DNA of 6,089 bases from Candidatus Eiseniibacteriota bacterium (GTDB lineage Bacteria > Eisenbacteria > RBG-16-71-46): NCBI GenBank assembly GCA_016710095.1, contig JADJLL010000048.1, positions 1 through 6,089 on the forward strand, read 5' to 3'. The stretch's first letter is position 1; each line of letters opens with the position of its first letter. Below the pieces are notes generated by a model that saw only the letters and a program-made list of their open reading frames with translations, did no database searches and was not told the DNA's origin. Below, one piece after another: positions 1 to 6,089 of this stretch. A program made the position numbers and the translations under genes.

Positions 1-3000
1 CGCGATCGCGAAACGGCGCGCGAACGCCTGCGCGCGTGGGTCGCGAACGCCATGGTCCGCGAAGCGGTCTGGCTCGCCTCGCCTTCGCTCGACGAACGCG
101 TGGGCGCATGGTTCGCCGCGCCCGACGCGGAACCCGGCGTCGAAGCGGGACTGATCAAGTACCTCTCGCGCATGGCGGTCCGCCCGACTCCTTTCGGCAC
201 GTTCGCTTCGAACAGCACCGGACGCGTCGCGGAAGCCACGTGCCTCACGCTGCCCTCGCGCAGCGAAGCGGTGCGCCACACGCGGCTCGACATGGACTTC
301 CTCAGCGCGCTCGCCGCGCGGCTGGGCGAGGATCCGGACGTGCGCGCGCGCGTGCCGCACTCCCCCAACTCCAGCCTTCACCGCACGGGCGATTCGCTCC
401 GCTACGCCGAGGCACGCGTCACGAACGGCATGCGTGGGTACTTCCTCGTGCGCGTGGACGCCAACGAGGCGATCACCGTGGCGCTCGCGGCGGCCGAAGG
501 GGGGCGCGACGCTCGACACGATCGCAACCTCGCTCGTGGGCGACGGCATCACGCACGCTGACGCGCTCGCGTTCGTGCACCAGCTGGTCGACGCGCAGGT
601 GCTCGTGCCGGACCTCGGCCCGGTCGTCACGGGCCCCGACGCGCTCGACGACCTCATCGCACGCCTCGCCCGCCACGCGCCGGCGCATCCGCTGCGCCCG
701 GCGCTGGCCGAGGCGCGCGATGCGCTCGCGGCGCTCGACGCGCCGGGGTCGGCGCGACGCCGGGACGTGCACGACTGGCGGAACGGCTCAGAGACGCTCG
801 CTCCGGCCGATCGCTCGCGGCTGTTCCAGGTCGACGTGCACCGGCCGGCGCCGCAGGCGACGCTCGGCGAATCGCTCGTGGACGAACTGCTGCGCGCGAC
901 CGACCTGCTCGTCGGGCTCTTCATGAAGGGGCGCGCGGACTCGCTCGACGAGTTCCGTCGCGCGTTCGAGGAGCGGTACGGCGATCGCGAGGTGCCGCTT
1001 GCGCCGAGGCGCTCGACGAAGAGCTGGGCATCGGCTTCGGCGCGGCGCAGGGACCGGGCGCCGATCCCTCGCCGCTGCTCGCGGGGCTCGAGTTCCCGCC
1101 GGCGGTCGAGGAGAACCGCATGTCGTGGGGCGACCGCGCGCAGTTCCTGCAGTGGCGCGTCGCGGAGGCGATCGCGAAAAGCGACGCCGAGCTGCGGCTC
1201 GAGCCGCAGGAGCTCGAACGCTTCCGCGACGCAGGAATCGCCGGGCTGCCGAACGCCTTCCACGTGATGGCCACGCTGCTCGCGCCGGCGGCTGTCGCGG
1301 CGAACGCCGACGGCCAGTCGCGGCGCCCGCGACGTCCACCGCCCCGCACGCCGTGCTCGAAGGCGCCGCCGGTCCGTCCGGCGCACGGCTGCTCGGCCGC
1401 TTCGCGCACGGCGACGTCGTGCTCGCCGAAGGCATCCGCGCGCACCTCGCCGCCGAGGCGGCGCTGCGCCCGCACGCGATCCACGCCGAGGTCGTGCACC
1501 TGCCCGAAGGGCGCGTCGGCAATGTGCTCGCGCGGCCGCTGCTGCGCGAACACGAACTCGAGTACCTCGGCGCGTCGGGCGCGCCGCGCGAGCGCGTGCT
1601 CACCGTGGCCGACCTCACCGTGCGGCTCGACGCGGGCCGCGTGGTCCTCCACTCGCGCTCGCTCGGCCGAGAAGTACTGCCGCGACTCACGTCCGCGCAC
1701 TTCACGGGCGGACGCTCGCTCGGCATCTACCGGTTCCTCGTCGCGCTGCAGACACAGGGCAGCACGGGCGGCGCGGCGTGGAGCTGGGGCCCGTTCGAGA
1801 TGCAGCCGCGCCTGCCGCGCGTCGTGCTGGGCCGCGTCGTGCTCGCGCGCCAACAGTGGAACGCCAGCGCCGCCGAGGCGAAGCGCCTGCGCGCGCACGG
1901 CGGCCACGCGGCGTTCCGCGAGGTGCAGCGCTGGCGCGCCGAACGTGGCCTGCCGCGCTTCGTCGGACTGTCGTACGCGGACAACGTGCTGCCGGTGGAC
2001 CTCGACCAGCCGCTCTCGATCGAGGCGTTCCTCTCGGAGATCTCGGGCCGCGATCCGTTCACGGTCGAGGAGCTGCTCCCGGGCGAACGCCCGGACGCCG
2101 TGCGCTCGCCCGAAGGCACGCTCACGAACGAGATCGTGATCCCGGTCGTGCGACGCGCGAGTGCGCTGCGCGACGGCCGCGAACGCCCCACCGGCGCGCG
2201 CCACGATCGCACGGCGCACGAGGGCACGTTCGCGCCGGGCTCGGAGTGGCTCACGGTCAAGCTCTACTGCGGACCCGCGACGGCCGACCGCGTGCTCGTC
2301 GAGGCCGTGCAGCCGGTGTTCGCGCGGGCGCTCGGCTCCGGCGCCGCCACGGGCGGGTTCTTCGTGCGCTACGCCGATCCCGACTGGCACCTGCGCGTGC
2401 GCTTCACGGGCGAGCCGCAGCGGCTGCTCGCCGAAGTGTTCCCCGCGCTGCGCGACGCGGTCGCGCCGTTCGCGGCCGAACGCGCCGTGCACCGCGTGCA
2501 GCTCGATCCGTATGTGCGCGAGACCGTGCGCTACGGCGGCACGGCCGGCGTGCGCGAGTGCGAAGGGCTGTTCCTGCACGACTCGCTCGCCGCGATGGCG
2601 TTCGTGACGGAGGCACAGGGCGAGAGCGGGCTCGACGCGCGCTGGCGCTTCGCGCTGCTCGGCATGGACCGCCTGCTCGCCGACTTCGGCCGCACGCTCG
2701 AGCAGCGCGCGGCGCACATGCACGACCTCGCGCACGCCTTCGCCGAGGAGTTCCGCATCGACTCGCCCGCGCGCAAGCGCATGATGGCGCGCTGGCGCGA
2801 CGAGCGCCGCGGCGTCGAGACGCTGCTCGCGGGGAACGTGGCGGACGACGATCCGCTCGCCGCGGGGCTCGCGCTTCTCGAACGCCGCTCGGCCGCGATC
2901 GCGCCGCACGTGCGCGAGCTGCACGCGCTCGATGCGGCCGGCGCGCTCACCGTGTCGCTCGAGGAGCTGCTGTCGAGCGTGCTGCACATGCACGCCAACC

Positions 3001-3113
3001 GCGTGCTGCGCTCGTCGCAGCGCGCGCACGAACTCGTGCTGCACCATTGGCTCGAGAACGCCTACGTCTCGCGGCTCGCACGCGCGAAGGCCCGCCCGGA
3101 GGATGCGCGATGA
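1..3113 (+). CDS. lanB: LanB-type class I lanthipeptide dehydratase, 5'-partial, frame broken three times
   Basis: Family role: LanB dehydrates Ser/Thr of a precursor peptide, first glutamylating them from glutamyl-tRNA and then eliminating glutamate; it acts in the cytosol. Seen: the frame is open from base 1 with no start, so roughly the first 70 residues probably lie upstream. The N-terminal part has VREAVWLASPSL and RPTPFGTFA (181-207). The middle has VLEGAAGPSG (from 1353), LPRVVLGRVVLARQQW (ending about 1859) and an LPRFVGLSYADNVLPVDLDQP-like stretch, all typical of Lant_dehydr_N. A SpaB_C/thiopeptide-type elimination domain starts near W2247 (LTVKLYCGPATADRV), has RYADPDWHLRVRF (2367-2405) and ends with HMHANR (2985-3002), the Arg/His-rich signature of that domain. 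Reading frames are 1 (to about 500), 2 (to about 1000), 1 (to about 1310), then 3 (to the stop). Rebuilt visible length is about 1035 residues, normal for a full-length LanB. It overlaps the next gene by 4 bases. The breaks look like sequence errors; recent inactivation is the alternative. Confidence 0.94.
499..504 (+). other. Frameshift in lanB at a run of six G
   Basis: Upstream, frame 1 reads VALAAAEGG and then turns to low-complexity Arg/His. Removing one G from the six-G run gives AAEGGATLDTIATSLVGDG, which continues in frame 2 as normal dehydratase sequence. A homopolymer miscount (+1 G) is the simplest cause. Confidence 0.85.
998..1005 (+). other. Frameshift in lanB (frame 2 to frame 1)
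   Basis: Frame 2 reads FEERYGDREVPLA up to about 1002. The family-typical continuation EALDEELGIGFGAAQ is in frame 1 from 1006. Two extra bases (a duplicated GC at 1001-1002) would restore PLAEALDEELGIGF with normal spacing; one missing base is the alternative. Confidence 0.85.
1300..1326 (+). other. Frameshift in lanB (frame 1 to frame 3)
   Basis: Frame 1 reads FHVMATLLAPAAVAANADGQ, and frame 3 resumes as APATSTAPHAVLEGAAGPSG. The exact point cannot be fixed, because this linker between conserved blocks is variable in the family. One base missing or two extra would explain it. From here to the stop at 3113 the gene reads cleanly. Confidence 0.8.
3098..3102 (+). promoter_or_regulatory. Strong Shine-Dalgarno (GGAGG) deciding the 3110 start
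   Basis: GGAGG lies inside the last codons of the dehydratase gene, with a 7-base spacer to ATG at 3110. That ATG overlaps the upstream TGA as ATGA, which supports reinitiation or coupled translation. It also argues against any start far upstream in the same open frame. Confidence 0.8.
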
Positions 3114-3727
3114 GCGACGACGTGACGCCCTCGACGCCTCCTGCGCCTCCGGCGCCGCGCATGCCGGAAGACGATCCGCTCTTCCGCCGCGAAGCCGTCG
3201 AGGAATACCTGCGCGGCCGCGACCACGGTCATCTGTTGAACGTCTCGCCGCTGCTGTCGGTGTGGTCGTTCGCGCTGCTGCTCGCGGTGTTCGCGGGCGC
3301 GGTCGCGTTCGCCGCGTTCACGCGCATCGGCACCGACGTGCGCGGCCAGGCGATCGTCCGCCATGTGCCCGACGACTCGACGCGCTTCGAAGTGGTCTGC
3401 GTGCTGCCCGCGGACGCGCGCCCCGGCGCGACGGCTCCGCGGCGCCGCGTCGTCGTGGACTTCGGCGCCGCGACGCCGCAACGGCTCACTCTCACGCCGC
3501 TCGCGGAAGCGTTCGCGTACGACGCCGCGCACGCGCGCGAGGCGCTCGGCGCGGAGGCCGCGTCCACCGCGGCGATCGCGGGTCCCGTCGTGCTCGTGCG
3601 CGCGCCGCTGCCCGCGCCCGCCGCCGGCTCGCGCGCGTGGCTGCCCGGCACTAGCGGCACGGCCGGGGTGCGCACGGGCGAGCAAACGCTGCTGAGCGCG
3701 CTGCTCTTCCAGAAGGTGACGCCGTGA
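3110..3727 (+). CDS. Short HlyD-like membrane fusion (adaptor) protein lacking the hairpin domain
   Basis: Seen: 205 residues, complete, frame intact. The N-terminus is Pro-rich (residues 8-18), followed by DPLFRREAVEEYLRG and LLNVSPLLS, one transmembrane segment at about 51-71, then an Ala/Val-rich extracytoplasmic part of about 130 residues ending WLPGTSGTAGVRTGEQTLLS. Family knowledge: an 'LFR.EA...' stretch before a single helix, and a C-terminal 'G..G.A.V..G...LL..L' stretch, occur in HlyD/CvaA-type periplasmic adaptors of peptide exporters. Missing: those proteins usually have over 350 residues, with a lipoyl domain and a long coiled coil between these ends; none is visible here. Inference: a reduced adaptor pairing with the C39 ABC transporter encoded next (4-base overlap, GTGA). 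It could instead be a distinct small exporter partner or an immunity-type membrane protein. No frame break is visible, so the short length is probably real. Confidence 0.75.
   Translation: MSDDVTPSTPPAPPAPRMPEDDPLFRREAVEEYLRGRDHGHLLNVSPLLSVWSFALLLAVFAGAVAFAAFTRIGTDVRGQAIVRHVPDDSTRFEVVCVLPADARPGATAPRRRVVVDFGAATPQRLTLTPLAEAFAYDAAHAREALGAEAASTAAIAGPVVLVRAPLPAPAAGSRAWLPGTSGTAGVRTGEQTLLSALLFQKVTP
3711..3716 (+). promoter_or_regulatory. Weak Shine-Dalgarno (AGAAGG) for the transporter GTG start
   Basis: AGAAGG precedes GTG 3724 by a 7-base spacer. The GTG overlaps the adaptor stop TGA (3725-3727). The C39 domain begins about 18 residues after this GTG, as expected for PCATs, so this start fits. 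Confidence 0.6.
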
Positions 3728-5919
3728 GCGCCGGCTTCCTTGCGAGCCTCGGGCACCTCCGGCGCCCGCGTGTGCCGCACATCCAGCAGCTGAACCTCGC
3801 CGACTGCGGCGCGGCGAGCCTCGCCATGGTGCTCGCGTTCCACGGCCGCCACGTGTCGCTCGACGAAGTGCGCGAACGCATCGGCTCGGGCCGCGACGGC
3901 GTCTCGGCGTACGACCTGCTCGAAGCCGCGCGCACGTTCGGGCTGCGCGGCCGCGCGGTGCGGCTCGAACTGCAGGACTTCGCGCTGCTGCCGCCGGGCA
4001 CGATCCTCCACTGGCGCATGACGCACTTCGTCGTGCTGCAGGAACCGCGGCGCGACGGCGCCGAGATCGTCGATCCCGACGGCGGCCCGCGCGTCGTGCC
4101 CACCGACGAGCTCAGCCGATCGTTCACCGGCGTCGCGCTGCTGTTCGAACCCACCGACGAGTTCACGCTGCAGGCGCGCGAGGCGTCACGCCTGTGGGTG
4201 TACGCGAAGCGCGTGCTGCTGCGCTCGGGCCTGCTCGGCCGCACGGTCGCGCTGTCGCTGCTGCTCCAACTGCTCGCGATGGCGCTGCCGGTGGTGACGG
4301 GCACCGTCGTGGATCGCGTGCTGCCGCGTCAGGACTTCTCGCTGCTCGCGGTCCTCGGCGCGGGCGTCGCGCTGGTCGCGCTCTTCACCTCTTCGCGGCG
4401 TTCGTGCGCGCGCACCTGCCGCTGACGCTGCGCGCGGCTCGATCCGCGGATGACCGATCGGGTTCCTCGAGCACCTGCTCAAACTGCCGTTCCCGTTCTT
4501 CCAGATGCGGCAGACGGGCGATCTCATGATGCGGCTGAACTCGAACTCGGTCATCCGCGAGTCGCTCACGAGCGCCGCGATGACGGGCCTGCTCGACGGC
4601 CTGCTCGTGACGGGCTACCTCGTGGTCATCCTGCTCACGCACGCGGGCCTCGGCCTGCTCGTGCTCGCGCTCGGCGCCGTGCGGCTCGCGGTGTTCGCCG
4701 CGTCGCAGGCGAGCTACCGCGAGCTCATGAGCGAGAGCGCTGCAGGCGCCGGGCGGACTCCTCGAACTACCCGAGTGCAGCTGTCCATCGAGGGCATCGA
4801 GACGCTCAAGTCGTCCGGCGCCGAGCGGCGCGCGACCGAGATCTGGTCGAACCTGTTCGTCGACGTGCTCAACGTGACTGTGAAGCGCGGCCGGCTGTCG
4901 GCGGTCGTGGATTCGCTGCTGCTCGCGCTCGAGACGGCCTCTCCGCTGGTCGTGCTGCTCGTGGGCGCGCACCTCGTGCTCGCGGGCCAGCTCTCGCTCG
5001 GCACCATGCTCGCCGTGGCGGCGCTCGCCGGCGCGTTCCTGCATCCGCTCGGCTCGCTCGTCGCCAAGGCGCTCGAGTTCCAGCAGCTCGGCAGCTACGT
5101 GGACCGCGTCGAGAAGTGCTCGTGCGCGAGCCCGAGCAGCAGGCGCGCGTCCGCCCGCGCCACGGCTTCGCGGCGGGCTCGCGCTCGAGGACGTGTCGTT
5201 CCGCTACGCCGAACACGCGCCGCTCGCGGTCGACGGCGTGAGCCTCACGATCGAGCCGGGCATGCAGATCGCGATCGTCGGCCCGTCGGGCTCGGGCAAG
5301 TCCACGGTCGCGCGGCTGATCGCGGCGCTCTACTCACCGACCGGCGGCCGCGTGCGCTTCGACGGCGAGGACCTGCGCGAGTTCGACGTGGTGTCGCTGC
5401 GGCGCCAGATCGGATTCGTGCCGCAGCACCCGTACCTGTTCGGCGCCACGATCCGCGAGAACATCGCGATGGCGGACGTGCACGCCGAACTCACCGACAT
5501 CGGGCGCGCGGTGCGCGAGGCCGATCTCGCGGCCGAGATCGAGGCGATGCCGCTCGGGTTCGAGACGCGGCTCGTCGCGGGCGGCACGAACCTCTCGGGC
5601 GGCCAGCGCCAGCGCGTCGCGCTCGCGCGGGCTCTGCAGCGCCCGGCGGTGCTCATGCTCGACGAGGCCTGGCCACCTCGACGCGCGGCACGGGCGCCGC
5701 GTCCAGCTTGCGCGTGCGCGCACGCCGTGCACGCGCATCGTGATCGCGCACCGGCTGTCGACCGTCGTGTCGTCCGACCTGATCGTCGTGATGGATCAGG
5801 GACGCATCGTCGAGCAGGGCCGCCACGACGCGTTGCTGCGCGCGGGCGGGCTCTACGCCGAACTCAGCCGGCCGAATCGAGCAGGAGAAAGCGATCCCAC
5901 TCCGGAGAGTGGTCGCTGA
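3724..5919 (+). CDS. lanT: Peptidase-containing ABC transporter (PCAT, LanT-type), C39 peptidase-TMD-NBD, frame broken repeatedly
   Basis: Role (family): an inner-membrane exporter whose N-terminal C39 cysteine protease cuts the precursor leader, usually after a double-Gly-type site, while the ATPase drives export. Seen: C39 domain at residues about 18-145 with HIQQLNLADCGAASLAM (Gln22, Cys28), THFVVL (His101) and VDPDGG (Asp117), so the triad is intact. The transmembrane domain runs from about 4220 to 5080 and includes FFQMRQTGDLMMRLNSNS and EGIETLKSSGAE, typical of bacteriocin PCATs. The ATPase has Walker A GPSGSGKST (5280-5306), Q-loop Gln (5424), signature LSGGQRQR (5592-5615), Walker B VLMLDEA (5649-5669), D-loop HLD (5674-5682) and H-loop IAHRLST (His at 5749). 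The span corresponds to about 731 residues, a normal PCAT length. Reading frame order: 1, 3, 1, 2, (3, 1), 2, 1, 3, 1; about nine indels, no missing domain. The C-terminal 18 codons are antisense to the cyclase gene. Confidence 0.94.
4384..4458 (+). other. Cluster of three frameshifts in the transporter's second membrane region
   Basis: Frame 1 ends VALVALF near 4386 and otherwise runs to a false stop at 4423-4425. Frame 3 then gives HLFAAFVRAHLPLTLRA (one base missing near 4386). Frame 1 gives LDPRMT from 4438 (two bases missing, or one extra, near 4435, in a CG-repeat tract). Frame 2 gives IGFLEHLLKLPFPFFQMR from 4457 (one extra G at 4456). The joined product matches the expected PCAT membrane-domain order. 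Confidence 0.8.
4739..4772 (+). other. Hidden compensating frameshift patch in the transporter
   Basis: The overall frame (2) is the same on both sides, so this break is invisible to ORF finding, but the residues SAAGAGRTPRTTR do not look like the family. Three +1 insertions, near 4739, 4749-4752 and 4771, would restore something close to MSESLQARADSSNYRVQLSI; frame 1 directly shows ADSSNY at 4753-4770. Net effect as read: one extra codon and a garbled stretch of about ten residues. Confidence 0.6.
5111..5180 (+). other. Two frameshifts at the transporter TMD-NBD linker
   Basis: Frame 2 reads GSYVDRVE up to about 5113. Frame 1 gives VLVREPEQQARVRPRHGF from 5116, with one base missing near 5114. 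Frame 3 gives GGLALEDVSFRYAE from 5172, with one base missing near 5171. The rebuilt linker enters the ATPase domain at normal spacing before Walker A (5280). Confidence 0.8.
5667..5676 (+). other. Frameshift just after Walker B
   Basis: Frame 3 reads LMLDEA to 5669. Frame 1 reads HLDARHGRRVQLA from 5674 and goes on to the H-loop and stop. Four bases (TGGC) stand where the family has two codons (Thr-Ser of DEATSHLD), so two bases appear to be missing. In frame 3 the D-loop and H-loop would be lost. Confidence 0.8.
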
Positions 5920-6089
5920 TCGCGGCGATCAGCGCGAGCCCGGTGCCGGCCGCGCCGGTCAGGAGTCCCGCGTCCTCGACGTACTCGCCGCCGCGGTCGC
6001 GCTCGAAGCTGAACGTGGCGAAGCCCGCGATGTTCGGCACGCTCTCGACGCGCTCGAGGCAGCGCTCGAACCACGCGATCGCACGGCGG
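5864..6089 (-). CDS. lanC: LanC-type lanthionine synthetase cyclase, C-terminal 74 residues only (5' end outside window)
   Basis: Role (family): a zinc-dependent cyclase that adds Cys thiols to dehydrated residues to form lanthionine rings; cytosolic, working with LanB. Seen: on the minus strand the frame is open from the window edge to TGA (complement of 5864-5866), reading RRAIAWFERCLERV, FATFSFERDRGGEYVED, GLLTGAAGTGLALIAAIS, DHSPEWDRFLLLDSAG. The 'GLLTGAAG.GLAL' motif followed by a 'W.r.LLL' tail is the usual end of LanC_like proteins. The zinc ligands (Cys, then Cys-His) normally lie just upstream of this piece and are not in the window, so activity cannot be judged. It is convergent with the transporter gene, sharing 56 bases at the 3' ends (5864-5919), and it shows no frame break. 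Confidence 0.9.
   Translation of the reverse strand, partial: RRAIAWFERCLERVESVPNIAGFATFSFERDRGGEYVEDAGLLTGAAGTGLALIAAISDHSPEWDRFLLLDSAG
5890..5917. repeat. Imperfect inverted repeat at the convergent lanT/lanC 3' overlap
   Basis: AGCGA-(TC)-CCACT, six-base loop CCGGAG, then AGTGG-TCGCT: ten base pairs with a two-base bulge. It covers the transporter's last codons and lies inside the lanC coding strand. There is no T tract on either side, so a rho-independent terminator is not shown; coding constraint or chance in GC-rich DNA could produce it. Confidence 0.45.
5914..5934. repeat. Near-perfect palindrome CGCTGATCGC-G-GCGATCAGCG
   Basis: Ten-base arms around a single central G, spanning the transporter stop codon (5917-5919) and overlapping the preceding inverted repeat at 5914-5917. 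On the minus strand it encodes ALIAAIS of LanC. A hairpin with about eight base pairs and a five-base loop is possible on either strand, and the two hairpins would compete for the shared bases. Function unknown. Confidence 0.5.

Noticed and set aside
999..1322. Upstream extension of the frame-3 dehydratase ORF as a separate protein starting at 999
   Set aside because: In this stretch the family-typical dehydratase peptide is in frame 1. The frame-3 translation is low complexity, so 999 is not a real start.
499..1326. Programmed ribosomal frameshifting in lanB
   Set aside because: No slippery heptamer with a downstream structure stands out. Several shifts in different directions, plus more in the transporter, fit sequence error better.
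921..3047. A 708-codon open frame on the minus strand
   Set aside because: It is an antisense shadow of lanB: Arg/Ala/His-rich low-complexity translation with no recognisable motif. Very GC-rich genes with few A/T third positions commonly leave such frames open.
1778..3727. A 649-codon plus-strand frame ending with the adaptor, suggesting a fused large protein
   Set aside because: The part before 3110 is an out-of-frame reading of lanB (Arg-rich). A strong ribosome binding site and ATGA overlap place the true start at 3110.
4385..5743. Minus-strand ORFs and alternative plus frames across the transporter as extra genes
   Set aside because: They are shadows. Plus-frame fragments matter only where they carry pieces of the same PCAT after indels.
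5853..6074. A 73-codon minus-strand ORF at the right end
   Set aside because: It is out of frame with the LanC C-terminus on the same strand. Its translation is Arg-rich with no motif, whereas the frame ending at 5864 gives clear LanC sequence.
1..6089. Search for a precursor peptide, tRNA, CRISPR array, insertion sequence or promoter
   Set aside because: Genes are packed with overlaps and no intergenic space. I saw no Cys/Ser/Thr-rich small ORF with a leader, no direct-repeat array, no tRNA-like fold and no credible -35/-10 pair.

Overview
This window is most of a class I lanthipeptide (lantibiotic-like RiPP) biosynthesis and export locus. The DNA is very GC-rich (roughly 70% by eye) with strong G/C third-position preference. 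The periplasmic-adaptor-like protein beside the exporter suggests a Gram-negative-type envelope. A high-GC lineage such as Myxococcota, Gemmatimonadota or a related uncultured phylum would fit, but the sequence does not fix the taxon.

Layout: (1) Positions 1-3113, plus strand: a LanB lanthipeptide dehydratase whose 5' end lies outside the window. It has both the glutamylation region and the C-terminal SpaB_C-type glutamate-elimination domain, and its frame is broken three times. (2) 3110-3727, plus strand: a 205-residue single-pass membrane protein. Its two ends resemble a HlyD-type membrane fusion protein, but the usual long coiled-coil hairpin is absent. (3) 3724-5919, plus strand: a peptidase-containing ABC transporter (PCAT, LanT type) with an intact C39 Cys-His-Asp triad, a transmembrane domain and an ATPase domain. 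About nine apparent indels disturb its frame. (4) 5864-6089, minus strand: the last 74 residues of a LanC-type cyclase, convergent with the transporter and overlapping it by 56 bases.

The three plus-strand genes overlap by 4 bases each (ATGA, then GTGA), so they look like one translationally coupled operon. Expected pathway: LanB dehydrates Ser/Thr in a precursor peptide using glutamyl-tRNA; LanC adds Cys thiols to make (methyl)lanthionine rings; the C39 domain of the transporter removes the leader and the ABC domain exports the product, probably through the small adaptor. No precursor gene, regulator, immunity gene, RNA gene, mobile element or CRISPR array is visible.

The broken frames are best read as sequencing or assembly indels. 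Every segment translates into family-typical protein with no in-frame stop, and one break falls in a run of six G. The 3 kb between about 1325 and 4385 reads cleanly, so the errors are clustered. Conventional gene calling here would give fragments and large spurious antisense ORFs. There is no gene-free stretch longer than 300 bases.
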